The notes beneath the pieces are model-generated. The model had not been told where the DNA came from. It saw only the letters and a list, made by a program, of their open reading frames with translations, and did not search any database. Positions 36,508-45,363 of a stretch of 64,000 nucleotides of DNA are shown in pieces. The translations under genes and the position numbers were made by a program. The DNA comes from Pirellulales bacterium. GTDB taxonomy: Bacteria; Planctomycetota; Planctomycetia; Pirellulales; JAEUIK01. Numbering within the stretch: position 1 is the first letter of the stretch; each line of letters begins with the position of its first letter. The DNA is taken from positions 49,085-113,084 of the forward strand of contig JAIESQ010000074.1 in the NCBI GenBank assembly GCA_019745975.1, written 5' to 3'.

Positions 36508-38085
36508 CTACTCAACCTTGTACTCGTTGGCCAGCCGCGTGTAGGCATCGATCTGCTGGTCGTCGAGTCCGCCGCGGCGCTCGATTTCAATCGCCGCCTC
36601 GCGCCCGCCGGTTTTGTCGAACGCGCGGACTCGTACCCGCCCTGCCGCATCGAACGAGTAGGTGACCTCGATCGGCGCATTCACCGGCAGATCGGCTGGC
36701 AGATCCTTGATTCCGCAAGTGCCAATCAAGGTGACGGCCGCGGGATCGGGGGCATCTCCCTCGGTCACTTTGATGCTCACCCGAGTTTGCCCGGGTTGAT
36801 TCGTGTGGAATGTCCGCGTCACTTGCGCTGGCAACCGCGTGTTGTGCGGAATCATCACGTGGTTCACATACTTGCCCGAGCGCGGATTGCGGGCGACGAC
36901 GCCTAGCCCGTGCGAATTGACTTCTTCCTGCTTGATGGCGGCCAAGTGCTGGCGAACCGTTTCGGCGATTTCACTGCGGTCGCCGCGGTACTTGGCCTCG
37001 AGCACGGCGGCATGAATCGCGGCCCCCTGCGCCACGGCCGTGTGCGGTGACAGACCGCGATAGGGTTCCTTCCCCAGGCTCTCGCGGATGCGCCGCGCCA
37101 CGCAGGGCATCAAGGTCGATCCACCCACCAGCACCACGGCGTCGAGATCCTGAGCCGCTACTTTAGCTTCGCCCAACACCAGCTCAATCGTGTCCATCGT
37201 GCGCTGCATCAGTTCGGCAGTCAGCTCCTCGAACTTCTCGCGCGTCAGCACCACCGAGTTGCTCTTGCCCCCGTATCGGCATGAGATCGTGGTTTGCGGC
37301 TGGCTCGACAGGGCGATCTTGGCCAAATCGCAGTCGTTGCGCAACACCTGGAGTTGCTGGGCCGATTCGCGCGGGTCGGTGCCGTGCTTTTTCTTGAATT
37401 CCTCGGCGATGAAATCGACGATCCGATCGTTCCAATCGACTCCGCCAAGGTGCACGTCGCCGTCGGTGGCCAGCACCTGAAAATGAGTCGGCGTGTAGCG
37501 CACGAGCGTGACATCAAACGTGCCGCCGCCAAGGTCGTAGACCAGCGCGACCTTGGGTCGAGCGCCCGACTTGGCGCCGGCCCCCAATTCGCCGCGATCC
37601 CAAGCATAGGTGAGCGTCGCGGCCGTCGGTTCGTTGATGATATCAATGACGTTTAAGCCCGCGATTTGGCCGGCATCCTGTGTGGCCTTGCGCCGGGCGT
37701 CATTGAAGTAGTACGGCACCGTGATCACCGCATTGGCGATCGGTCCGATGCGCTCTTCCGCGTCTTGCTTGAGTTTCTTGAGAATCAGGGCGGAGAGAAA
37801 CTCGGGCGTGATCTCATGCCCATCGAAGGTCCGCTTGTATTCGGCGTTCCCCATTTCGCGCTTGATGCGTTCCACCACGCGTTGCGGATCCTCGAGAGCG
37901 GCGCGGGTGCGGTTGGCCCCCACGATCACATGACCCGTTTCGGCCAACAGCACCAGGCTGGGCAGCTCGACTTCACCCTCGTCGTTAACGATGGCCTCGG
38001 GCTTGCCGGCGCGATCGAGGCGCGCGATACAGGAGAAGGTGGTCCCCAGGTCGATCCCGACCGTGTGGCCTGGCTTGAATTCCAT
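36508..38085 (-). CDS. Hsp70/DnaK-family chaperone without C-terminal lid
   Basis: 525 aa. Nucleotide-binding domain motifs: GIDLGTTFSCIARL, NEPTAATLTYAWD, VYDLGGGTFDVTLV and VVLVGGSTLMPCVARRI. The substrate-binding beta domain is present (NHVMIPHNTRLPAQVTRTFH), but the chain ends about 110 residues before a typical DnaK, so the helical lid and EEVD-like tail are absent. It may be a specialised or ribosome-like Hsp70 rather than general DnaK. The neighbouring degenerate J-domain gene may be its partner. Confidence 0.88.
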   Translation of the reverse strand: MEFKPGHTVGIDLGTTFSCIARLDRAGKPEAIVNDEGEVELPSLVLLAETGHVIVGANRTRAALEDPQRVVERIKREMGNAEYKRTFDGHEITPEFLSALILKKLKQDAEERIGPIANAVITVPYYFNDARRKATQDAGQIAGLNVIDIINEPTAATLTYAWDRGELGAGAKSGARPKVALVYDLGGGTFDVTLVRYTPTHFQVLATDGDVHLGGVDWNDRIVDFIAEEFKKKHGTDPRESAQQLQVLRNDCDLAKIALSSQPQTTISCRYGGKSNSVVLTREKFEELTAELMQRTMDTIELVLGEAKVAAQDLDAVVLVGGSTLMPCVARRIRESLGKEPYRGLSPHTAVAQGAAIHAAVLEAKYRGDRSEIAETVRQHLAAIKQEEVNSHGLGVVARNPRSGKYVNHVMIPHNTRLPAQVTRTFHTNQPGQTRVSIKVTEGDAPDPAAVTLIGTCGIKDLPADLPVNAPIEVTYSFDAAGRVRVRAFDKTGGREAAIEIERRGGLDDQQIDAYTRLANEYKVE

Positions 38086-38246
38086 GTAAGTGCGGAAACC
38101 GGCGCGAGATGAGTTGCCATCGCGACCGACGTTCGGACGCGCGAGGCTGGCGTTTGCCCGCTATCGAATCTACTTGGCGCCAACTGGCATTTCCAGGGGG
38201 CGCCGCAATCGGCCGAGCAGCATTCAGCTTATTTGCCCGACCACAG

Positions 38247-40607
38247 CTACCACCATTCCGCCAATGCGCGCCACCACGTTTCGAGTCGGCGCTGGGCCTG
38301 ATCGCGCAGCCGCGCGAGGCCGGCCAGCCAACCATGCTCCGCGCCGCCGTCGGCTTCGCGCACCCGCGTCGGCAAGATGACCATCGGCACGCCGTCCCAC
38401 TGCAAGCGGCGCTGCAAAGCGTAGGCAGTCTGGTTGTGAAAGAACCGCTGATACCAGGCGTCTTTGCGAAACACGAGTTGCCCTGCGAAGAACATCGTCC
38501 GAGGAAAATCGCGCTTCACCGCCAGACAAACCTGTTCCAGCTCGTCCACCGCATCGGTCCCCAGACCCATGTACGAGGCCGCCGGCATGCCCAGCTTGCG
38601 GGAGAGCATCACGTAGTCGGTCAGCGCCTCTTCGGTATGCTCGCGCAATTCGTCGACCGCGTCGGCCCCCTTGAAGTTGCCCGAATCGACGACCCCCACC
38701 GAGAGAAACACGAAGTTCTTGAAATACCCCGGTGCAAAGCGGCTAGCGTTCAAGAGCGTGTGCACACCCAGTCCGCCATACCCGCCCACCAGGATCGCGG
38801 CGGTGGGCTGGGTGGGGTCGGGCTCCGCGGTGTTGGCGGGTCGATTGGGAGTGACCAGCGTCCCCAGCGTTTCGTTGAGATGCTTGAGCCGGGCGACCAC
38901 ACCGCGGTAGTAGCGATGCGTGATGAAGCAAACGAGAACCAGCGCGCCGGTGACAAACAGCGTTCGCCAGCCCCCCTCGAAAAACTTCTCGTAAATCGTC
39001 ACACACAAGATGGCCACGCAGAACACCGCCCCCAAGACAAACAGAGCCAGTCGGCGGCGCCACAGCGGATGTCGTCGACGGCGCATGCGCCACCAGTGCC
39101 GGCACATGCCGATCATCGACAGCGAAAAGGTCAGGAAGACGTTGATCGAGTACATGATCACCAACGTCGAGACTTTGCCGCCGGTGTACCACAAGGCGGC
39201 CAGCGCCGCGGCTCCCATGATCAGAATGCCATTGTGCGTGGCCAGTCGTTCCGACAGATTGGCAAACCAGTGGGGCGCCCACGAATCTTGAGCCAGATTG
39301 CCCAGCACGCGCGGTCCGTCGATAAAGCCCGCCTGCGCGGCGACCCACAACAGCGCGCCTTCGGAGATGATCGTGGCCCAGAGAAACGCCCGACCGGCCC
39401 AACTTTCACCTCCTGGAAGCTCGGACAAGAAGCGCTCGACGAGCAGAAAATTCATCGTCTTGCCCGAATCTTCCTGAGCGGCTTCCACGACGGTATCCAA
39501 ACCCAGCAACAGGTAGCTGAGCATCAGCCCCCCGGCCGTGATGGCCAGCGATAGGGCCATATAGAGCATCGTCCGCTTGGCCGTGGCGACACGGGGCTCG
39601 CGCATCACTGGCATGCTATTGGAGACGGCCTCGATCCCGGTATACGTGCCGGCACCCAACGAATAGGCCCGCAACAGCAACCCCAACATGGCCCACAGCC
39701 CGATCGAGTTTAGCCCTCCTTCGACTCCATCGCGCACGTGTTGGTACGTTGCCTGAGCCTGCGGAGCGTGCAGCAACATCGCGCCGCCGATCACGATGGC
39801 GTGCGTCACTAGAAAGAGCAGAAAGATCGGCAACAGCAACTTCACCGTCTCGCGCACGCCGCGCAGGTTCAGCACGATCAAGGCCACGATTGCGGCGTAC
39901 TCCGCTGTGAGCTTGTACTGCGGGCCGATGTCCCGAGCGAACAATCCGAACAACGCGTCGCCAGCCGCGGCGATCGATACCGTGATCGTCAGCACGTAGT
40001 CAACCAACAACGCGCAACCCGAGACGACACCGACCCGCGGGCCCAGCAGCTTGGACGACACCAAGTAGCCGCCGCCGCCGGTCGGAAACTCTTCGATGAT
40101 GTGGCTGTAGCAGGCCGAGATCACAAAAATCGTGACGATGGTCGCCAACGACAAGAAAACGGCCAGATAGTGATGCGCGTGTCCCGTCGCCGGATCGACG
40201 AGATTCAGAAACGCTTCGGCCGGGCCGTAGCAGGAGCTCGATAGGCCGTCGGCCCCCAGTCCGACCCAGGCCAGAAACGCCACCAGCGAGACGTGGTGAA
40301 ATACCGACTTGTCGGCCAGGTCGCGCGGCTTGCCGATCACCAGCGTCTTGATCCGCTCGCGCAGCAGATCCTCGCTTTCGGGGATCAGCCCCTCCTCGAT
40401 GACGAACTCTTCGCGCGGATCGTCCGTGTCACGAGAAGTGTGATCTTTGGCCGAGGGGGAAGCCCCGCGCTTGTCGTGCGCGGTGGAATCCGCGGCCTGG
40501 GCCTTCGAGTGGCCCTGCGAAGGGAGCGACGCATCGCCCCCCGTTTCTGGAGAGCTCGCCGATGGCGGCTCGGACGATTCCGAGCCCAGGCGTGGATCGA
40601 AGTGCAT
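38247..40607 (-). CDS. APC-superfamily permease, KimA-like
   Basis: 786 aa. About 12 membrane helices (VSLVAFLAWVGLGADGLSSS is helix 1) lie between residues 105 and 600, with GPAEAFLNLV, FPTGGGGYLVSSKLLGPRVG and SLGAGTYTGIEAVSNS as APC/KimA landmarks. The final 180 residues are cytosolic and alpha/beta (AAILVGGYGGLGVHTLLN). KimA proteins import potassium; this identity is inferred. The N-terminal 70 residues are polar and acid-rich and may be an extension. ATG 40607 is taken without a clear ribosome site. Confidence 0.8.
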   Translation of the reverse strand: MHFDPRLGSESSEPPSASSPETGGDASLPSQGHSKAQAADSTAHDKRGASPSAKDHTSRDTDDPREEFVIEEGLIPESEDLLRERIKTLVIGKPRDLADKSVFHHVSLVAFLAWVGLGADGLSSSCYGPAEAFLNLVDPATGHAHHYLAVFLSLATIVTIFVISACYSHIIEEFPTGGGGYLVSSKLLGPRVGVVSGCALLVDYVLTITVSIAAAGDALFGLFARDIGPQYKLTAEYAAIVALIVLNLRGVRETVKLLLPIFLLFLVTHAIVIGGAMLLHAPQAQATYQHVRDGVEGGLNSIGLWAMLGLLLRAYSLGAGTYTGIEAVSNSMPVMREPRVATAKRTMLYMALSLAITAGGLMLSYLLLGLDTVVEAAQEDSGKTMNFLLVERFLSELPGGESWAGRAFLWATIISEGALLWVAAQAGFIDGPRVLGNLAQDSWAPHWFANLSERLATHNGILIMGAAALAALWYTGGKVSTLVIMYSINVFLTFSLSMIGMCRHWWRMRRRRHPLWRRRLALFVLGAVFCVAILCVTIYEKFFEGGWRTLFVTGALVLVCFITHRYYRGVVARLKHLNETLGTLVTPNRPANTAEPDPTQPTAAILVGGYGGLGVHTLLNASRFAPGYFKNFVFLSVGVVDSGNFKGADAVDELREHTEEALTDYVMLSRKLGMPAASYMGLGTDAVDELEQVCLAVKRDFPRTMFFAGQLVFRKDAWYQRFFHNQTAYALQRRLQWDGVPMVILPTRVREADGGAEHGWLAGLARLRDQAQRRLETWWRALAEWW

Positions 40608-40692
40608 GGGGGGTTAATCTACCCAGCCGCCGTGGCAAACTCCAGAGTCGCCCGCCGATCACCCGCCCCGATTCTGGGCTGGCGCAGAGCGC

Positions 40693-41262
40693 CTAACTCC
40701 CAGCCGGCGCTAGCCCTAGCGTATCGGCGACCGGTTGCATCGCGGCGATCACGAATTCGATATGTTCGGCCAGCGGTACGCCCAAGTCCGCCGCTCCGCG
40801 CTCGATGTCCTCGCGATTGATCGCGGCCGCGAACCCCTTCTGCTTCAGCTTCTTCTGCACGCTGCGGGCCTCCAGCCCGACGAGCCGCTCGGGGCGCACC
40901 AAAGCCACCGCGGTGATGAAACCCGCCAGCTCGTCGCAGGCATAGAGCGACTTGTCTAGCCGCGAAACCCTCGGGCAATCGGTCAGGTAATCGGCATGCG
41001 ACTTGATCGCGTAGATCACATCACCGGGATAACCCAGCTCGGCCAAGATCGCCGCCCCCTGCAGCGGATGCTCAGGCGGATTCGGCCAGCGTTCGTAGTC
41101 GAAGTCGTGCAGCAGGCCGACGATCCCCCATTTCTCGACGTCTTCGCCGAAGCGCCCCGCGTACGCGCGCATCGCAGCTTCCACCGCCAACATGTGTTTG
41201 CGCAAACTGTCGCTCGCCGTGTACTGGCAGACGAGATCGTAGGCGGCTTGTCGATCGAGCAT
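40693..41262 (-). CDS. HD-domain phosphohydrolase-like protein
   Basis: 189 aa from ATG 41262. The metal ligands appear as LRKHMLAVEAAMRAYA (first His) and VGLLHDFDYER (HD), with a later IKSHADY. The protein belongs to the predicted HDIG/HD hydrolases acting on nucleotides or RNA ends. No regulatory domain is fused, and no operon partner is evident. An upstream ATG at 41313 would add 17 unlikely residues. Confidence 0.82.
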   Translation of the reverse strand: MLDRQAAYDLVCQYTASDSLRKHMLAVEAAMRAYAGRFGEDVEKWGIVGLLHDFDYERWPNPPEHPLQGAAILAELGYPGDVIYAIKSHADYLTDCPRVSRLDKSLYACDELAGFITAVALVRPERLVGLEARSVQKKLKQKGFAAAINREDIERGAADLGVPLAEHIEFVIAAMQPVADTLGLAPAGS

Positions 41263-41342
41263 GTTCAACAAGCTAACGTCGAGCAGCGGCTTGGAAAAGC
41301 GACCCAGCGTCACTCGCGGCGCGATTCGCGCACGATGGCATC

Positions 41343-41377
41343 AATAAAAACGCCGGCGAAACCGGTCGCCGGCGTTT
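41343..41377 (-). terminator. Rho-independent terminator for fdxA
   Basis: A perfect 12-bp stem (AAACGCCGGCGA at 41348-41359 with TCGCCGGCGTTT at 41366-41377, loop of six) lies 79 bp past the fdxA stop. Read on the minus strand it is followed by TTTTTATTG, giving the T run of an intrinsic terminator. Confidence 0.85.
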
Positions 41378-41455
41378 ACGATTCATGTCGAGAGCCCCGC
41401 TTCCGCGCAAGCTACCTGTGGCGCGATGCGGGCACGTGGAGCGCGAGCCGCCGAG

Positions 41456-41737
41456 CTACTCTTTGCCGGCCAGCGGTTCTTTCTTTTCGGTGATCACCGG
41501 GCACTGTGGCGCCATTTCGGCGTTCAGCGCGGTGAAATCCTTCCACTGCTCGGGCAGATTGTCCTCGAGGAAGATCGCCTCAACCGGGCACTCCGGAACG
41601 CACGCTTCGCAGTCGATGCACTCGTCGGGGTGAATGTAGAGCATCTTCTCACCCTCGTAGAAGCACTCGACCGGGCAAACCACCACGCAGTCGGTGTACT
41701 TGCAAGCGAAGCACGGCTCGGCAACAACGTGAGTCAT
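41456..41737 (-). CDS. fdxA: 7Fe ferredoxin ([3Fe-4S]/[4Fe-4S]) of FdxA type
   Basis: 93 aa. First cluster ligands are in [18 protein letters not shown], second in [26 protein letters not shown] between them is diagnostic of the FdxA family. It is a soluble electron carrier in the cytosol. It has its own candidate promoter (41987-41958) and terminator (41377-41343), so it is monocistronic, with a leader of about 210 nt. Confidence 0.93.
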   Translation of the reverse strand: MTHVVAEPCFACKYTDCVVVCPVECFYEGEKMLYIHPDECIDCEACVPECPVEAIFLEDNLPEQWKDFTALNAEMAPQCPVITEKKEPLAGKE

Positions 41738-42392
41738 CGCGAAAATTTCTCCCTAGCACCCTTGGCGATCAGATCGTGCCCGGCGGTGCCGTGTCGCGAG
41801 CTTTCACTCGCATTTCTCAGGACACGAACTTGGCGCCGCACGAGTCGGCCGCAAGCGAACGTTACTACAGTTTCGGCAACACACCAGGTCGATCATGAGC
41901 CGCCAAGTGCTTGCCTGAATGTGACTTGACGGGACCGGTCGGCTGCCTTTCGAGAGAATCTTAGGTCCGCCCGCCGGAAGCTGTCAACCGACACAATTGT
42001 CGCGGTCGCTACAAAGTCCGACGGAGGGTGGCCGGCCCAGCACCGACCCTTGCATCTGGCGCCGCATTGGCACCGAAGTCGCGACGGGCGCTGTGGCCGC
42101 AAGACTCACAAGGGCGCGATCCTAACGCTCGCTTAAGGACGGACAAGCAGGAGCAAAACAGGCATTTCAATGCCCGCTCCCAGCCGATGATGCCACATGT
42201 CAGCGGGTTATTGCACCGTGTTTGGACATGGCCGCAGTGCCAAGCGATAAGCCGACTTGCCGCCGGCGCGACCTGCTTCTAGAATCGACTTGAGAGTCTG
42301 GCCGGCCCGTCGTCTCGCCGCGGTCCATTTTCTTGCCAGGGATTCGGCCCAGGGGCGATTGCTCGCCAGCGACCCTCAGAGGGTACCCGGTC
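41738..42392. other. Intergenic region with fdxA leader, no gene
   Basis: 655 bp separate the minus-strand fdxA and the plus-strand sigma factor gene. The fdxA promoter lies in it. Frames here are short, with no recognised proteins, and I see no riboswitch that I can name in the fdxA leader. Confidence 0.4.
41958..41987 (-). promoter_or_regulatory. Candidate sigma70 promoter of fdxA
   Basis: On the minus strand a perfect TTGACA (41987-41982) is followed after 18 bases by TAAGAT (41963-41958), four of six matches to TATAAT. The start codon of fdxA is about 220 bp downstream, so the predicted leader is long. No other promoter as good lies between them. Confidence 0.45.
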
Positions 42393-42971
42393 GTGGCGTT
42401 ATCCGACATCGATCGATCGCTCCTGGAGCGTTGCGTCACTCGCCAACCGCGAGCATGGGAGGATTTCGTCGATCGTTACATGGGCCTGGTGGTTCACGTA
42501 GTTAACCACTCGGCACAAGCCCGCTCGATCCGGCTCTCCTCGCAAGACCGCGACGACTTGTGCGCCGAAGTGCTTTTGGCGATCGTCCGCGACGACTTTG
42601 CGCTGCTGCGGCGGTTCCGGGGCCAGAGCAGCCTGGCAACCTATCTGACCGTGGTCTCGCGGCGCATTGTGGTGCGGCACCTGATCGACCATAGGGCGCC
42701 CGCGCGATTGCAGGATATGGCCGACGTGGCAGGCAACGGCTCGGGCGACAGCATTCAGGCGCTGCTAACCGACCGCGAGGAAGTCGAGCGCCTGCTCGAA
42801 CGACTCGAGCCCCAGGACGCCGAAGCAATCCGCATGTTCCATCTCGAAGGCAAGAGCTACGCCGAAATCGCAGCGGCCCTGGGCCTGGCCGAAAACAGCG
42901 TGGGCCCGACGCTGAGCCGCGCCCGCGAAAAACTGCGCCGCGAAGAGCTGGGCGCGAACCCTGCGAAGTAG
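42393..42971 (+). CDS. ECF-type RNA polymerase sigma factor
   Basis: GTG 42393 (VALSDIDRSLLERC) fits how planctomycete relatives begin; 192 aa. Sigma region 2 spans about residues 15-90 (WEDFVDRYMGLVVHVVNHSA, SLATYLTVVSRRIVVRHL), and region 4 about 130-180 (LEPQDAEAIRMFHLEGKSY, AEIAAALGLAENSVGPTLSR). No anti-sigma gene is adjacent, so control is unclear. An upstream ATG at 42333 adds 20 residues not expected for the family. Confidence 0.87.
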   Translation: MALSDIDRSLLERCVTRQPRAWEDFVDRYMGLVVHVVNHSAQARSIRLSSQDRDDLCAEVLLAIVRDDFALLRRFRGQSSLATYLTVVSRRIVVRHLIDHRAPARLQDMADVAGNGSGDSIQALLTDREEVERLLERLEPQDAEAIRMFHLEGKSYAEIAAALGLAENSVGPTLSRAREKLRREELGANPAK

Positions 42972-43009
42972 GGCCGGCGCAACTCGCCACGCGCGTCGAG
43001 AGCACCGCG

Positions 43010-43309
43010 TCACGATTCCTTCAATCGTCGTGGCAGATCGCGCACTGCGTCGATCACCCGCATGATCTCGATTCCGTCCGCAGCAGGTGTGTAGAAAACC
43101 AGCCAGCGTTTGTATTTCAGATAGAGCCAGTCCGGCGCGTCGGGATGGTGAAGTCCAGGTAGCGCATCCGATATTTGCCGAGCGATTCGATCACGAATCT
43201 CGAAATAGATCCGCTCAGCCGTCTCCGCGTTGCCCGCGACGAAGGCGATAAAGAACAGGATGTCATCGAGGTCCGACGCGGCGACTGGGGTCCAGCGGAC
43301 CTGCGACAT
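43010..43309 (-). CDS. RelE/ParE-family toxin
   Basis: 99 aa: VRWTPVAASDLDDILFFIAF, then YFEIRDRIARQIS and the closing WLVFYTPAADGIEIMRVIDA-type strands with RDLPRRL are characteristic of RelE/ParE toxins, including the paired Arg near the end. The start ATG 43309 immediately follows the antitoxin stop (adjacent, no overlap). Such toxins target translation or DNA gyrase; the type is not resolved here. Confidence 0.85.
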   Translation of the reverse strand: MSQVRWTPVAASDLDDILFFIAFVAGNAETAERIYFEIRDRIARQISDALPGLHHPDAPDWLYLKYKRWLVFYTPAADGIEIMRVIDAVRDLPRRLKES

Positions 43310-43570
43310 CTAACCAAGAATTCCCTCTTGCGCGAGCCGCGCTCGCAGGCGTGCGAGCACTCGCTGGTCATCAAGCGGCTTCGATAGTCCTTGCGCGCTT
43401 TGCTCGCTGGCGAGCCGATTCCGCTCGTGCCAGCGGGTGAGTTTATCCTGCTCGATCTGGTCGAGCGCATCCATCGCTTTGCGAATTACGTCCTCTTCGC
43501 TCTGGTAAATTCCCAGGTCGAGCCAGGCGTTGACGCGATCGCGGATGTCACTCGGAAACTCGTAGGCCAT
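43310..43570 (-). CDS. ParD-like antitoxin
   Basis: 86 aa from ATG 43570 (MAYEFPSDIRDRVNAWLDLG). The start AYEFPSDI and IYQSEEDVIRKAMDALDQIE are typical of ribbon-helix-helix/ParD-like antitoxins, with an acidic helical tail (LDDQRVLARLRARLAQ). An upstream ATG at 43603 adds 11 residues that look non-native. It precedes and would neutralise the RelE/ParE toxin. Confidence 0.78.
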   Translation of the reverse strand: MAYEFPSDIRDRVNAWLDLGIYQSEEDVIRKAMDALDQIEQDKLTRWHERNRLASEQSAQGLSKPLDDQRVLARLRARLAQEGILG

Positions 43571-43628
43571 GTCGGAATTGTACCGCGCGGCTGTGCACGG
43601 CAAAGCGCTTCGCGGCCGCTCGCGACGC

Positions 43629-44627
43629 CTACCGCCGGAACCAGTTCTTCCACGCCGGCTCTGCCACGCGCGTCGAGAGCACCGGCATGCCCGAGGTCAT
43701 CGTGGCGCCGGCCACGGGTAGCGGCACATTCGGGTCGGCCAGGTCGACTTCCGGCGAGCCTTGATACGACGGCTTGGCGAACAACTGCACAGGGTCGCCT
43801 TGAATCTGGTTTACGACCACATCGTCGAGCGCCAGGGTGAACTCCAGCCGGCTGGCCGGCCAGCGAATCTCGATCTGCCGCGGCAGCACGGCGCCGCTCG
43901 TTTCGTCGCGCTCGTGGCCACTCAACAGGGCGCTGGCCAGCAAGCGGCCCGCTTCGTCGTAGAGATGAGTCGCGACCACCGTCGACGTGGCTTCATCGAC
44001 TTCGACGACCCGGCGGCGCAGCCCCTCGGGGCGAGACAAGGTCGATTCGATCCGCAACCGGCCGCGTCCCACGCGCTGCGGCTCGCGATGCTCGTCGGTC
44101 GAAACGAAAGTTACCAGGCCCAGCGCCTCGACCAGCCATTGCGGCTCGACCGGAAACATCTGCCGGGCGGCGCTGCCGCCAAATTGCTCGTGCCGACAGA
44201 AGTACAGCACGCGCGGATCGCTCCGCTGCACCCAGCACCAGAACAGCTCCTCGTTGCTCCCCAGATCGAGTTCGGCGCCGGTTAGGGCGGTCTTTTCGGC
44301 GATCAAGCGAAAGTTCAGCGGCCGCTCGACAGCCAGGCTCGCCCGCAACGTGGGAAACTGCGGACTCGACAACGTTGCCGACGAGCTTGAAAGCTTGGCC
44401 ACGCGGGCGCTGTTGTCGTTCACCACCGCCGCGATCTGCTCAAGCGTCGCCGCCTGCGGCAAGGGCTGCGCGGCTGCGGGCAGCCGATACTGCCGCACCA
44501 TGTTGGGGCAGCTCGAGCCCATCAGCCCGAAGAGCGAAACGCACAGCACCAGCACCGCGTAGCGCTCGTGGCGCAGCCGCGCGGTGTTCACGGTCGCCTG
44601 GCTCGATTTCGTCTCGGCACGCATCAT
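43629..44627 (-). CDS. Unassigned exported protein with N-terminal membrane/lipid anchor
   Basis: 332 aa. A hydrophobic segment near residues 23-38 (YAVLVLCVSLFGLMGSSC) could be a signal anchor or a lipoprotein signal (the Cys follows SS, not an ideal lipobox). The mature part is beta-rich: FRLIAEKTALTGAELDLGSN, then WCWVQRSDPRVLYFCRHEQF and RRVVEVDEATSTVVATHLYD resemble LolA/LolB-like or DUF4292-like barrels, but I cannot name a family with confidence. Probably periplasmic. Confidence 0.6.
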   Translation of the reverse strand: MMRAETKSSQATVNTARLRHERYAVLVLCVSLFGLMGSSCPNMVRQYRLPAAAQPLPQAATLEQIAAVVNDNSARVAKLSSSSATLSSPQFPTLRASLAVERPLNFRLIAEKTALTGAELDLGSNEELFWCWVQRSDPRVLYFCRHEQFGGSAARQMFPVEPQWLVEALGLVTFVSTDEHREPQRVGRGRLRIESTLSRPEGLRRRVVEVDEATSTVVATHLYDEAGRLLASALLSGHERDETSGAVLPRQIEIRWPASRLEFTLALDDVVVNQIQGDPVQLFAKPSYQGSPEVDLADPNVPLPVAGATMTSGMPVLSTRVAEPAWKNWFRR

Positions 44628-44696
44628 GCGCTATCCAGACTGACACCGGCTCCGCCGGCGCCACTTCTTTTCGTCGTTCTTCGACGAGCCGCGCGG

Positions 44697-45185
44697 TCAA
44701 ACCGCGTCGGCATACAATAGCTCGCTTAGTCGTTTCTGAATCTCGGCTACGCGGGCTTCGTCGGGCGAAGCGTCGCGCACCCGGTAGGTCGCATCCTCAC
44801 GCGGACAGTACAACACCAATTCGTGCTGGCCGCCGGGCGTCGGATCGGTCTCCTCTAATCGCAACACGCGTCGCCGCACCAACAGCAACGCCAGCACGTA
44901 GCGGGTGTCTGCTTCATCCGGCTGATGCTCGAGCTCGTGGAAGTAACCCAAGAGCACGTCGTTGGGCGCTAGCCGGCCTTTCTTTTGTTCGCGCGTCGGC
45001 ATCTGCGAGCGCCACCAGCCGAGTGTGTCGCCAGGGGGCGGGCCGTGCCACGCTTCGCTCGCGTAGTCGACGCGCCGCACCGCGCTGCCATCGGCTAGCA
45101 ACACCGAGTAAAAAGTCTCACCATCGGCCAGCTCACGCCCGGTGGCGGCACAGCGCCTGGTGCAGCGTTGAACGTCGTAGTCCAT
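44697..45185 (-). CDS. Unassigned conserved-looking cytosolic protein
   Basis: 162 aa. The N-terminus has CTRRCAATGRELADGETFYS, possibly a small zinc-binding knuckle, and later segments WHGPPPGDTLGWWRSQMPT, LLGYFHELEHQPDEADTRYV and VLALLLVRRRVLRLEETDP look like a real globular protein. The start ATG 45185 and the even composition support coding. I do not recognise the family. Confidence 0.65.
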   Translation of the reverse strand: MDYDVQRCTRRCAATGRELADGETFYSVLLADGSAVRRVDYASEAWHGPPPGDTLGWWRSQMPTREQKKGRLAPNDVLLGYFHELEHQPDEADTRYVLALLLVRRRVLRLEETDPTPGGQHELVLYCPREDATYRVRDASPDEARVAEIQKRLSELLYADAV

Positions 45186-45363
45186 CCCGAGTTGCGCCCT
45201 GCCGAGCGGCGAAAAACGATAAGGGGCCGAAAGGTACTCGAAACCTGCTTAGCGCTCAAGATAATCGGTCGTCGCCGCCGCTGAGGCCGACAAACGCTTG
45301 CTAGCAATGCTTGCGCGGCCCCGTCGCCGCATGCCCACATTGCGCCCACTTCGTGAAATGCGG

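Noticed and set aside
38109..39554. 481-codon plus-strand frame opposite the KimA-like permease
   Set aside because: Antisense to a clear transporter; the translation is Gln/His/Arg-rich and non-homologous.
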